From: Ptiloglossa arizonensis
Lineage: Eukaryota > Arthropoda > Insecta > Hymenoptera > Colletidae
Assembly (NCBI RefSeq): GCF_051014685.1
Contig: NW_027479293.1
Location: 62,001 to 126,000 of the forward strand
DNA: 64,000 bases
Reading direction: 5' to 3'
Part shown: piece by piece, positions 30,682 to 41,433 of the stretch
Layout: each line of letters starts with the position of its first letter
How positions within the stretch are numbered: position 1 is the stretch's first letter
Translations under genes and position numbers: made by a program
The notes under the pieces: generated by a model
What the model saw: only the letters and a program-made list of their open reading frames with translations
The model's database searches: none
Told to the model about the DNA's origin: nothing

Positions 30682-31128
30682 ATAACGTATAACGTATAAC
30701 GTATAACGTATAACGTATAACGTATAACGTATAACGTATAACGTATAACGTAGAACGTAGAACGTATAACGTAGAACGTATAACGTATAACGTATAACGT
30801 ATAACGTATAACGTATTACGTATAACCTATAACATATAACGTATAACGTATATCGTATAACGTATAACGTATAACGTATAACGTATAACGTACAACGTAT
30901 AATGTATAACGTATAACGTATAACGTATAACCTATAACGTATAACGTATAAGCTATAACGTAATACGTATAACGTATAACGTATAACCTATAAAGCATAA
31001 CGTATAACGTATAACGTATAACGTATAACGTATACCGTATAACGTATAACGTGTAACGTATGACGTATAACGTATAGCGTATAACGTATATCGTATAACG
31101 TATAACGTTTAACGTATAACGTATAACA

Positions 31129-31130
31129 TA
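31129..31130. other. TA target-site duplication, left
   Basis: TA directly outside the left TTAGG end. Together with TA at 32407-32408 it is the expected 2-bp mariner target duplication. It falls at the junction of the first two heptamers of a type-B box (last base of ATAACAT, first base of ATAATGT). Confidence 0.95.
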
Positions 31131-31159
31131 TTAGGGGGACCGGAAAGTAATGTCGTTTC
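31131..31159. repeat. Mariner terminal inverted repeat, 3' side of the transposase gene
   Basis: 29 bases starting TTAGGG and continuing through GTAATGTCGTTTC. The reverse complement of the other end matches at 28 of 29 positions; the single difference is base 6 (G here, T at the other end). Similarity ends at base 30. This is the presumed transposase binding and cleavage site. Confidence 0.96.
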
Positions 31160-31168
31160 CCGACATTA
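31148..31168. repeat. Short inverted repeat overlapping the left mariner end
   Basis: TAATGTCG at 31148-31155 and its exact reverse complement at 31161-31168 are separated by TTTCC. The outer arm lies inside the terminal repeat. The opposite end has no such second arm, so the element is asymmetric here. Confidence 0.85.
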
Positions 31169-31197
31169 AATTCAAATACATAAATTTTTAACGAGTT

Positions 31198-31203
31198 TTT
31201 ATT
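31198..31203 (-). promoter_or_regulatory. Candidate poly(A) signal of the transposase transcript
   Basis: AATAAA on the minus strand, beginning two bases after the TAA stop. About 67 bases remain to the element end, enough for cleavage inside the transposon. A single hexamer in A/T-rich sequence is weak evidence. Confidence 0.4.
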
Positions 31204-31204
31204 T

Positions 31205-32239
31205 TTAATCAATGATATTATCACCCTCATTATCAACAACCTTTTGCCATCTAGTGTGCAAATTTTCAATGCCGGATCGATAAAAATCAATTGGTTTTTG
31301 AACAAAATATACAGAGATGGCATTTTGAATATCATCCAAATTTGCAAATCTTTTGCCACTTAGAAAGTGTTGAAGCGATCGGAATAAATGGAAATCCGAT
31401 GGTGCAACATCGGGCGAGTATGGTGGGTGAGGCAGTACCTCCCACCCCAATTCATTAATTTTTGCCAAGGTTCGTCTTGCGCAGTGCGGTCTTGCATTAT
31501 CGTCTTGCAGAATAACGCCTTTTCTGTTGACAATCGCTGGCCACTTTTCAATTAAAGATTTATTTACACGATCTAATTGTTCACAGTAAAGGTCTGCATT
31601 CACAGTCTGTCCAGGTTTCAGCACTTCAAAATGAACAACGCCGCGAATACTCCACCAAACACACAAAAGGGCCTTTTTGGGGTGTAAACCTGGCTTAGCA
31701 GTACTTTGTGGCGATTCATTTGGAGAGAGCCACTGCCTTTTGCGTTTTGGATTATCATAAAGAACCCACTTTTCATCTCCGGTGATCAAGCGATCAAAAA
31801 ACGCTTCTGTATTGTGCCGTTGAAGCAATAAGTTGCATGTGGTGGATCGGTTAGCCTTGTTCTCCTCGGACAGATTATGCGGGACCCAAACACCTGCTCT
31901 GCTTACTTTCCCTATCTGCTGCAAATGTTCTTGGATGGTCGACCAAGGTTGGTTAAGACTGTTTGACAATTCCTCGATTGTTTGACACGGATTTGCTTCC
32001 ACTTCCGCACTTAACACGTCATTGTCTAACGTTGTTGGTCTTCCTGATCGATACGAGTCGGAAAGATCAAAATTACCGGATTTGAACTTGGAAAACCACC
32101 TTTGGCATTTACGAACGTCTAATACATTTGGATAAACATCGCAAATGTTTTTGGTAGCAACTGTTGCGTTACTACCCTTGCGAAACTCAAAAAGCATGCA
32201 ATGCCGGATATGTACCTCTTCTGGTATTTGGCTGGCCAT
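31205..32239 (-). CDS. Mariner transposase, 344 aa, intact
   Basis: Cut-and-paste transposase of the mariner family, which binds the terminal repeats and inserts the element at TA in the nucleus. The start chosen is the ATG at 32239 (MASQIPEE). An in-frame TTG nine bases upstream would lengthen the frame but is not a likely eukaryotic start. Seen in order: an N-terminal region with two predicted helix-turn-helix DNA-binding parts (about residues 5-50 and 85-110) separated by a GRP motif near 66-68; the interdomain motif WVPHNL at 118-123; then the catalytic domain with D155 in GDEKW, D247 in QDDNARPH and D282 in APSDFH. Exactly 34 residues lie between the last two aspartates, which defines DD34D. 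The YSPDVAP motif, a variant of the family's YSPDLAP, is at 274-280. The length matches the family (about 340-350). It ends in TAA at 31207-31205. It is the only real gene in the window. Confidence 0.97.
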   Translation of the reverse strand: MASQIPEEVHIRHCMLFEFRKGSNATVATKNICDVYPNVLDVRKCQRWFSKFKSGNFDLSDSYRSGRPTTLDNDVLSAEVEANPCQTIEELSNSLNQPWSTIQEHLQQIGKVSRAGVWVPHNLSEENKANRSTTCNLLLQRHNTEAFFDRLITGDEKWVLYDNPKRKRQWLSPNESPQSTAKPGLHPKKALLCVWWSIRGVVHFEVLKPGQTVNADLYCEQLDRVNKSLIEKWPAIVNRKGVILQDDNARPHCARRTLAKINELGWEVLPHPPYSPDVAPSDFHLFRSLQHFLSGKRFANLDDIQNAISVYFVQKPIDFYRSGIENLHTRWQKVVDNEGDNIID

Positions 32240-32377
32240 TTCACCCAAAATTGTAAAGAAAAATTTTAAATTTAATTATTTACAACTAAACAAGTCACTA
32301 TAACCTCAGAATGTCTTTGCTACGACTTTAATGTACACAATGAGCTGACAAATGACAATCAAATAGTGACATGCGCA
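32240..32377 (-). promoter_or_regulatory. Transposase 5' leader and presumed promoter region
   Basis: 138 bases between the start codon and the terminal repeat, read on the minus strand. The half next to the gene is rich in A and T. I cannot point to a convincing TATA box or initiator; mariner promoters commonly lie in this interval, so the call rests on position. Confidence 0.4.
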
Positions 32378-32406
32378 GAAACGACATTACTTTCCGGTCC
32401 ACCTAA
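32378..32406. repeat. Mariner terminal inverted repeat, 5' side of the transposase gene
   Basis: Reverse complement begins TTAGGT and continues through GTAATGTCGTTTC, matching the opposite end at 28 of 29 bases. The transposase start codon lies 139 bases inside it. Confidence 0.96.
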
Positions 32407-32408
32407 TA
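32407..32408. other. TA target-site duplication, right
   Basis: TA directly outside the right end (the element ends CCTAA). One of the two TA copies must be dropped to restore the satellite phase. Confidence 0.95.
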
Positions 32409-32442
32409 TAATGTGTAACGCATATCCTGGAACTTATGCTGA

Positions 32443-35400
32443 ATAACGTATAACGTATAACGTATAACGTATAACGTATAACGTATAACGTATAACGTAT
32501 AACGTATAACGTATAACGTGTAACGTATAACGTATACCGTATAAAGTATAACGTATAACGTATAACGTATAACGTATAACGTATAACGTATAACGTATAA
32601 CGTACAACGTATAACGTATAACGTATACCGTTTAAAGTATATCGCATAACGTATAACGTATAACGTATAACGTATAACGTATAACGTATAACGTATAACG
32701 TATAACGTATAACGTATAACGTATAACGTATAACGTATAACCTATAACAAATAACGTATTACGTATAACGTATAACGTATAACGTATAACGTATACCGTA
32801 TAAAGTATAACGTATAATGTATAACGTATAACGTATAACGTATAACGTATAACGTATAACGTATAACGTATAACGTATAACGTATAACGTATACCGTATA
32901 AAGTATAACGTATAACGTATAATGTATAACGTATAACGTATAACGTATAACGTATAACGTATAACGCATAACGTATAACGTATAACGTATAACGCATAAC
33001 GTATAACGTATAACGTATAACGTATAATGTATAACTTTTAACGTATAACGTATAACGTATAACGTAATACGTATAACGTATAACGTATAACGTATAACGT
33101 ATAACGTATAACGTATAACGTAATACGTATAACGTATAACGTATAACGTATAACGTATAACGTATAACGTATAACGTATAACGTATAACGTATAACGTAT
33201 AACGTATAACGTATAACGTATAACGTAGAACGTAGAACGTATAACGTATAGCGTATAACGTATAACGTATAACGTATAGCGTATAACGTATAACGTATAA
33301 CGTATAACGTATAACGTATAACGTATAACGTATAACGTATAACCTATAACAAATAACGTATTACGTATAACGTAGAACGTATAACGTATAACGTATAACG
33401 TATAACGTATAACGTATAACGTATAACGTATAACGTATAACGTATAACGTATAACGTATAACGTATAACGTATAACGTATACCGTATAACGTATAACGTA
33501 TAACGTATAACGTATAACGTATAACGTATAACGTATAACGTATAACGTATAACGTATAACGTATAAAGTATAACGTTTAACGTATAACGTATAACGTATA
33601 ACGTATAACGTATAACGTATAACGTACAACGTATAACGTATAACGTATACCGTTTAACGTATATCGCATAACGTATAACGTATAACGTATAACGTATAAC
33701 GTATAACGTATAACGTATAACGTATAACGTATAACGTATAACGTATACCGTATAACGTATAACGTATAACGTATAACGTATAACGTATAACGTATAACGT
33801 ATAACATATAACGTGTAACGTATAACGTATACCGTATAAAGTATAACGTATAACGTATAACGTATAACGTATAACGTATAACGTATAACGTATAACGTAT
33901 AACGTACAACGTATAACGTATAACGTATACCGTTTAACGTATATCGCATAACGTATAACGTATAACGTATAACGTATAACGTATAACGTATAACGTATAA
34001 CGTATAACGTATAACGTATAACGTATAACGTATAACGTATAACGTATAACGTATAACGTATAACGCATAACGTACAACGTATAACGTATAACATATAATG
34101 TATAACTTTTAACGTATAACGTATAACGTAAAACGTAATACGTACAACGTATAACGTATAACGTATAACGTATAACGTATAACGTATAACGTATAACGTA
34201 TAACGTATAACGTATAACGTATAACGTATAACGTATCACGTATAACGTATAACGTATAACGTATAACGTAGAACGTAAAACGTATAACGTATAGCGTATA
34301 ACGTATAACGTATAACGTATAACGTATAACGTATAACGTATAGCGTATAACGTATAACGTATAACGTATAACGTATAACGTATAACGTATAACGTATAAC
34401 GTATAACGTATAACGTATAACGTATAACGTATAACGTATAACGTATAACGTATAACGTATAACGTGTAACGTATAACGTATACCGTATAAAGTATAACGT
34501 ATAACGTATAACGTATAACGTATAACGTATAACGTATAACGTATAACGTACAACGTATAACGTATAACGTATACCGTTTAACGTATATCGCATAACGTAT
34601 AACGTATGACGTATAACGTATAACGTATAACGTATAACGTATAACGTATAACGTATAACGTATAACGTATAACCTATAACAAATAACGTATAACGTATAA
34701 CGTATAACGTATAACGCATAACGTATAACGTATAACGTATAACGTATAATGTATAACTTTTAACGTATAACGTATAACGTATAACGTATAACGTATAACG
34801 TAATACGTATAACGTATAACGTATAACGTATAACGTATAACGTATAACGTATAACGTATAACGTATAACGTATAACGTATAACGTATAACGTATAACGTA
34901 TAACGTATAACGTGTAACGTATAACGTATACCGTATAAAGTATAACGTATAACGTATAACGTATAACGTATAACGTATAACGTATAACGTATAACGTATA
35001 ACGTACAACGTATAACGTATAACGTATACCGTTTAACGTATATCGCATAACGTATAACGTATAACGTATAACGTATAACGTATAACGTATAACGTATAAC
35101 GTATAACGTATAACGTATACCGTATAAAGTATAACGTATAACGTATAATGTATAACGTATAACGTATAACGTATAACGTATAACGTATAACGCATAACGT
35201 ATAACGTATAACGTATAACGTATAATGTATAACTTTTAACGTATAACGTATAACGTATAACGTAATACGTATAACGTATAACGTATAACGTATAACGTAT
35301 AACGTATAACGTATAACGTAATACGTATAACGTATAACGTATAACGTATAACGTATAACGTATAACGTATAACGTATAACGTATAACGTATAACGTATAA

Positions 35401-37105
35401 CGTATAACGTATAACGTATAACGTATAACGTAGAACGTAGAACGTATAACGTATAGCGTATAACGTATAACGTATAACGTATAGCGTATAACGTATAACG
35501 TATAACGTATAACGTATAACGTATAACGTATAACGTATAACGTATAACCTATAACAAATAACGTATTACGTATAACGTAGAACGTATAACGTATAACGTA
35601 TAACGTATAACGTATAACGTATAACGTATAACGTATAACGTATAACGTATAACGTATAACGTATAACGTATACCGTATAACGTATAACGTATAACGTATA
35701 ACGTATAACGTATAACGTATAACGTATAACGTATAACGTATAACGTATAACGTATAAAGTATAACGTATAACGTATAACGTATAACGTATAACGTATAAC
35801 GTATAACGTATAACGTACAACGTATAACGTATAACGTATACCGTTTAACGTATATCGCATAACGTATAACGTATAACGTATAACGTATAACGTATAACGT
35901 ATAACGTATAACGTATAACGTATAACGTATACCGTATAACGTATAACGTATAACGTATAACGTATAACGTATAACGTATAACGTATAACATATAACGTGT
36001 AACGTATAACGTATACCGTATAAAGTATAACGTATAACGTATAACGTATAACGTATAACGTATAACGTATAACGTATAACGTATAACGTATAACGTATAA
36101 CGTATAACGTATAACGTATAACGTATAACGTATAACGCATAACGTATAACGTATAACGTATAACGTATAACCTATAACAAATAACGTATTACGTATAACG
36201 TATAACGTATAACGTATAACGTATAACGTATAACGTATAACGTATAACGTATAACGTATAACGTATAACGTATAACGTATAACGTATAACGTATAACGTA
36301 TAACGTATAACGTATACCGTATAACGTATAACGTATAACGTATAACGTATAACGTATAACGTATATCGTATAACGTATAACGTGTAACGTATAACGTGTA
36401 CCGTATAAAGTATAACGTATAACGTATAACGTATAACGTGTAACGTATAACGTATAACGTATAACGTATAACGTACAACGTATAACGTATAACGTATACC
36501 GTTTAACGTATATCGCATAACGTATAACGTATAACGTATAACGTATAACGTATAACGTATAACGTATAACGTATAACGTATAACGTATAACGTATAACGT
36601 ATAACGTATAACGTATAACGTATAACGTATAACGTATAACGCATAACGTATAACGTATAACGTATAACATATAATGTATAACTTTTAACGTATAACGTAT
36701 AACGTAAAACGTAATACGTACAACGTATAACGTATAACGTATAACGTATAACGTATAACGTATAACGTATAACGTATAACGTATAACGTATAACGTATAA
36801 CGTATAACGTATAACGTATAACGTATAACGTATAACGTATAACGTAGAACGTAGAACGTATAACGTATAGCGTATAACGTATAACGTATAACGTATAACG
36901 TATAACGTATAACGTATAGCGTATAACGTATAACGTATAACGTATAACGTATAACGTATAACGTATAACGTATAACGTATAACGTATAACGTATAACGTA
37001 TAACGTATAACGTATAACGTATAACGTATAACGTATAACGTGGAACGTATAAGGTATAACGTAGAACGTATAACGTATAACGTATAACGTATAACGTATA
37101 ACGTA
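32443..37105. repeat. Box-free satellite right of the mariner
   Basis: About 4.7 kb of monomers with recurrent landmark groups but no 42-bp box. The groups are ATAACAA-ATAACGT-ATTACGT; ATAATGT-ATAACTT-TTAACGT; ATACCGT-ATAAAGT; ATACCGT-TTAACGT-ATATCGC; and AGAACGT-AGAACGT with ATAGCGT. Similar groups are spaced irregularly by several hundred bases. No gene or RNA was seen. Confidence 0.8.
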
Positions 37106-37435
37106 TTACGTATAACCTATAACATATAACGTATAACGTATATCGTATAACGTATAACGTATAACGTATAACGTATAACGTACAACGTATAATGTATAAC
37201 GTATAACGTATAACGTATAACCTATAACGTATAACGTATAAGCTATAACGTAATACGTATAACGTATAACGTATAACGTATAAAGCATAACGTATAACGT
37301 ATAACGTATAACGTATAACGTATACCGTATAACGTATAACGTGTAACGTATGACGTATAACGTATAGCGTATAACGTATATCGTATAACGTATAACGTTT
37401 AACGTATAACGTATAACATATAATGTATAACGCAT
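37106..37435. repeat. ~330-bp module ending in a B box (reference copy)
   Basis: A conserved series of variant monomers leading into a B box: ATTACGT, ATAACCT-ATAACAT, ATATCGT, ACAACGT-ATAATGT, ATAACCT, ATAAGCT-ATAACGT-AATACGT, ATAAAGC, ATACCGT, GTAACGT-ATGACGT, ATAGCGT, ATATCGT, TTAACGT and the box. Full-length copies of the same length end at 39892, 42755, 46850, 48544, 49643, 53003 and 54144. Shortened copies end at 37974, 54732 and 56153. Related modules precede the AGGACTT boxes at 17886, 20140, 25194, 26825 and 28008, and the box split by the mariner. Confidence 0.88.
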
Positions 37436-38570
37436 ATTCTAGAACTTATGCTGAATAACGTATAACGTATAACGTATAACGTATACCGTATCACGTATAA
37501 CGTATAACGTATAACGTGTAACGTATAACGTATACCGTATAAAGTATAACGTATAACGTATAACGTATAACGTATAACGTATAACGTATAACGTATAACG
37601 TATAACGTACAACGTATAACGTATAACGTATAACGTATAACGTATAAAGTATAACGTATAACGTATAACGTATAACGTATAACGTAATACGTATAACGTA
37701 TAACGTACAACGTATAACGTACAACGTATAATGTATAACGTATAACGTATAACGTATAACCTATAACGTATAACGTATAAGCTATAACGTAATACGTATA
37801 ACGTATAACGTATAACGTATAAAGCATAACGTATAACGTATAACGTATAACGTATAACGTATACCGTATAACGTATAACGTGTAACGTATGACGTATAAC
37901 GTATAGCGTATAACGTATATCGTATAACGTATAACGTTTAACGTATAACGTATAACATATAATGTATAACGCATATTCTAGAACTTATGCTGAATAACGT
38001 ATAACGTATAACGTATAACGTATACCGTATCACGTATAACGTATAACGTATAACGTGTAACGTATAACGTATACCGTATAAAGTATAACGTATAACGTAT
38101 AACGTATAACGTATAACGTATAACGTATAACGTATAACGTATAACGTACAACGTATAACGTATAACGTATAACGTATAACGTATAACGTATAACGTATAA
38201 CGTATAACGTATAACGTATAACGTATAACGTATAACGCATAACGTATAACGTATAACGTATAACGTATAACCTATAACAAATAACGTATAACGTATAACG
38301 TATAACGTATAACGTATAACGTATAACGTATAACGTATAACGTATAACGTATAACGTATAACGTATAACGTATAACGTATAACGTATAACGTATAACGTA
38401 TAACGTATAACGTATAACGTATAACGTATAACGTATAACGTATAACGTATAACGTATAACGTATAACGTATAAAGTATAACGTATAACGTATAACGTATA
38501 ACGTATAACGTATAACGTATAACGTATAACGTATAACGTATAACGTATAACGTATAACGTATAACGTATA

Positions 38571-41160
38571 CCGTATAAAGTATAACGTATAACGTATAAC
38601 GTATAACGTATAACGTATAACGTATAACGTATAACGTATAACGTATAACGCATAACGTATAACGTATAACGTATAACGTATAATGTATAACTTTTAACGT
38701 ATAACGTATAACGTATAACGTAATACGTATAACGTATAACGTATAACGTATAACGTATAACGTATAACGTATAACGTATAACGTATAACGTATAACGTAT
38801 AACGTATAACGTATAACGTATAACGTATAACGTGTAACGTATAACGTATACCGTATAAAGTATAACGTATAACGTATAACGTATAACGTATAACGTATAA
38901 CGTATAACGTATAACGTACAACGTATAACGTATAACGTATACCGTTTAACGTATATCGCATAACGTATAACGTATAACGTATAACGTATAACGTATAACG
39001 TATAACCTATAACAAATAACGTATTACGTATAACGTATAACGTATAACGTATAACGTATAACGTATAACGTATAACGTATAACGTATAACGTATAACGTA
39101 TAACGTATAACGTATAACGTATAACGCATAACGTATAACGTATAACGTATAACGTATAATGTATAACTTTTAACGTATAACGTATAACGTATAACGTAAT
39201 ACGTATAACGTATAACGTATAACGTATAACGTATAACGTATAACGTATAACGTATAACGTATAACGTATAACGTATAACGTATAACGTATAACGTATAAC
39301 GTATAACGTATAACGTAGAACGTAGAACGTATAACGTATAGCGTATAACGTATAACGTATAACGTATAACGTATAGCGTATAACGTATAGCGTATAACGT
39401 ATAACGTATAACGTATAACGTATAACGTATAACGTATAACGTATAACGTATAACGTATAACGTATAACGTATAACGTATAACGTAGAACGTATAACGTAT
39501 AACGTAGAACGTATAACGTATAACGTATAACGTATAACGTATAACGTATAACGTATTACGTATAACCTATAACATATAACGTATAACGTATATCGTATAA
39601 CGTATAACGTATAACGTATAACGTATAACGTATAACGTACAACGTATAATGTATAACGTATAACGTATAACGTATAACCTATAACGTATAACGTATAAGC
39701 TATAACGTAATACGTATAACGTATAACGTATAACGTATAAAGCATAACGTATAACGTATAACGTATAACGTATAACGTATACCGTATAACGTATAACGTG
39801 TAACGTATGACGTATAACGTATAGCGTATAACGTATATCGTATAACGTATAACGTTTAACGTATAACGTATAACATATAATGTATAACGCATATCCTAGA
39901 ACTTATGCTGAATAACGTATAACGTATAACGTATAACGTATAACGTATAACGTATAACGTATAACGTATAACGTATAACGTGTAACGTATAACGTATACC
40001 GTATAAAGTATAACGTATAACGTATAACGTATAACGTATAACGTATAACCTGTAACGTATAACGTATACCGTATAAAGTATAACGTATAACGTATAACGT
40101 ATAACGTATAACGTATAACGTATAACGTATAACGTATAACGTATAACGTATAACGTACAACGTATAACGTATAACGTATACCGTTTAACGTATATCGCAT
40201 AACGTATAACGTATAACGTATAACGTATAACGTATAACGTATAACGTATAACGTATAACGTATAACGTATAACGTATAACCTATAACAAATAACGTATTA
40301 CGAATAACGTATAACGTATAACGTATAACGTATAACGTATAACGTATAACGTATAACGTATAACGTATAACGTATAACGTATAACGTATAACGTATAACT
40401 TTTAACGTACAACGTATAACGTATAACGTATAACCTATAACAAATAACGTATTACGTATAACGTATAACGTATAACGTATAACGTATAACGTATAACGTA
40501 TAACGTATAACGTATAACGTATAACGTATAACGTATAACGTATAACGTATAACGTATAACGTATAACGTATAACGTATAACGTATAACGTATAACGTATA
40601 ACGTATAACGTATAACGTATAACGTATACCGTATAAAGTATAACGTATAACGTATAACGTATAACGTATAACGTATAACGTATAACGTATAACGTATAAC
40701 GCATAACGTATAACGTATAACGTATAACGTATAATGTATAACTTTTAACGTATAACGTATAACGTATAACGTAATACGTATAACGTATAACGTATAACGT
40801 ATAACGTATAACGTATGACGTATAACGTATAACGTATAACGTATAACGTATAACGTATAACGTATAACGTATAACGTATAACGTATAACGTATACCGTAT
40901 AACGTATAACGTGTAACGTATGACGTATAACGTATAGCGTATAACGTATATCGTATAACGTATAACGTTTATCGTATAACGTATAACATAAAATGTATAA
41001 CGCATATTCTAGAACTTATGCTGAATAACGTATAACGTATAACGTATAACGTATAACGTATCACGTATAACGTATAACGTATAACGTGTAACGTATAACG
41101 TATACCGTATAAAGTATAACGTATAACGTATAACGTATAACGTATAACGTATAACGTATA
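38571..41160. repeat. 2,863-bp tandem duplication, copy 1
   Basis: Landmarks here recur 2,863 bp (409 monomers) to the right without change of offset: ATACCGT near 38,569, ATAACGC near 38,645, boxes 39870 and 40983, and ATCACGT near 41,059. Five minus-strand frames translate identically in both copies. The left boundary is between about 38,472 and 38,571. Confidence 0.88.
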
Positions 41161-41433
41161 ACGTATAACGTATAACGTATAACGTATAACGTATAACGTA
41201 TAACGTATAACGTATAACGTATAACGTATAACGTATAACGTATAACGTATAACGTATAACGTATAACGTATAACGTATAACGTATAACGTATAACGTATA
41301 ACGTATAACGTATAACGTATAACGTATAACGTATAACGTATAACGTATAACGTATAACGTATAACGTATAACGTATAACGTATAACGTATAACGTATAAC
41401 GTATAACGTATAACGTATAACGTATAACGTATA

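Larger units (their letters stand above)
28050..31122. repeat. Box-free satellite with a ~1.14-1.16-kb tandem repeat
   Basis: Runs of near-pure ATAACGT broken by clusters of AGAACGT, ATAGCGT, ATATCGT and GTAACGT. Two matching landmark series occur. Five consecutive AGAACGT are at 29,485-29,519 and again at 30,647-30,681 (offset 1,162 bp). A second AGAACGT cluster is at about 29,604 and 30,752 (offset 1,148 or 1,155 depending on alignment). An identical 183-bp stretch is at 29,675-29,857 and 30,816-30,998 (offset 1,141). The steps are whole monomers lost in the second copy. No gene was seen. Confidence 0.82.
1..31130. repeat. 7-bp satellite array, left arm (consensus ATAACGT)
   Basis: Uninterrupted head-to-tail heptamers in one orientation from the first base to the transposon. 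Variants are nearly all one- or two-base substitutions of ATAACGT kept at exactly 7 bp: GTAACGT, ATACCGT, ATAAAGT, AGAACGT, AATACGT, ATTACGT, ATATCGT, ATAGCGT, TTAACGT, ATAATGT, ATAACCT, ATAACGG, ATAACGA, ATAACAA. The start of ATAACGT is always at position 1 modulo 7 at the landmarks checked. The consensus has 28.6% GC and one CpG per monomer. No gene, RNA gene or other transposon was seen. The role is unknown; a heterochromatic or pericentromeric satellite is the natural inference. The array extends beyond the left edge. Confidence 0.97.
31131..32406 (-). mobile_element. Mariner-family DNA transposon (DD34D), apparently full length
   Basis: A 1,276-bp element, the usual size for a mariner. 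It is bounded by 29-bp inverted repeats that begin TTAGG and differ at one base, and flanked by TA on both sides. It carries one uninterrupted transposase frame on the minus strand with all three catalytic aspartates and no frameshift or internal stop. Its base composition and codon variety are wholly unlike the satellite around it. Removal with one TA rebuilds a type-B satellite box in phase, so both ends are certain to the base. The subfamily is not assigned; that needs a tree. Intact ends and frame suggest a young insertion that may still be active, though only sequence integrity can be judged here. Confidence 0.97.
31123..32442. repeat. Type-B box split by the mariner
   Basis: Left part: ATAACAT at 31123-31129 plus A at 31130. 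Right part from 32409: the rest of ATAATGT, then GTAACGC, ATATCCT, GGAACTT and ATGCTGA, ending at 32442. Compared with the usual B box it has two private changes, ATAACGC to GTAACGC and AGAACTT to GGAACTT, not seen in any other copy in this window. The conserved monomers that precede other B boxes (GTAACGT-ATGACGT, ATAGCGT, ATATCGT, TTAACGT) are present upstream at about 31,050-31,115. Confidence 0.93.

Noticed and set aside
29675..30998. Link between the 1,141-bp repeat here and the 1,141-bp box spacing at 52981-54122
   Set aside because: Equal length alone is weak, since all distances are multiples of seven; the intervening monomer order was not shown to match.
1..31128. Dozens of long minus-strand open frames (up to 960 codons) rich in YTLYVIR
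   Set aside because: They exist in all three minus frames because the 7-bp unit has no stop on that strand. Starts come from the box or from variants, frames change freely, and no splice, signal or domain is seen.
31131..31168. Possible nested second transposon or MITE at the left mariner end
   Set aside because: The extra inverted arm is only eight bases and has no separate target duplication.
30988..31359. 123-codon minus-strand frame running from the transposon into the satellite
   Set aside because: It is a chance join of an out-of-frame transposase segment, the terminal repeat and satellite.
31360..31551. 63-codon minus-strand frame inside the transposon
   Set aside because: Overlaps the transposase catalytic region in another frame and has no independent features.
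32240..32248. Upstream TTG as transposase start, adding three residues
   Set aside because: Eukaryotic initiation at TTG is unlikely, and the ATG at 32239 gives a protein of normal mariner length.
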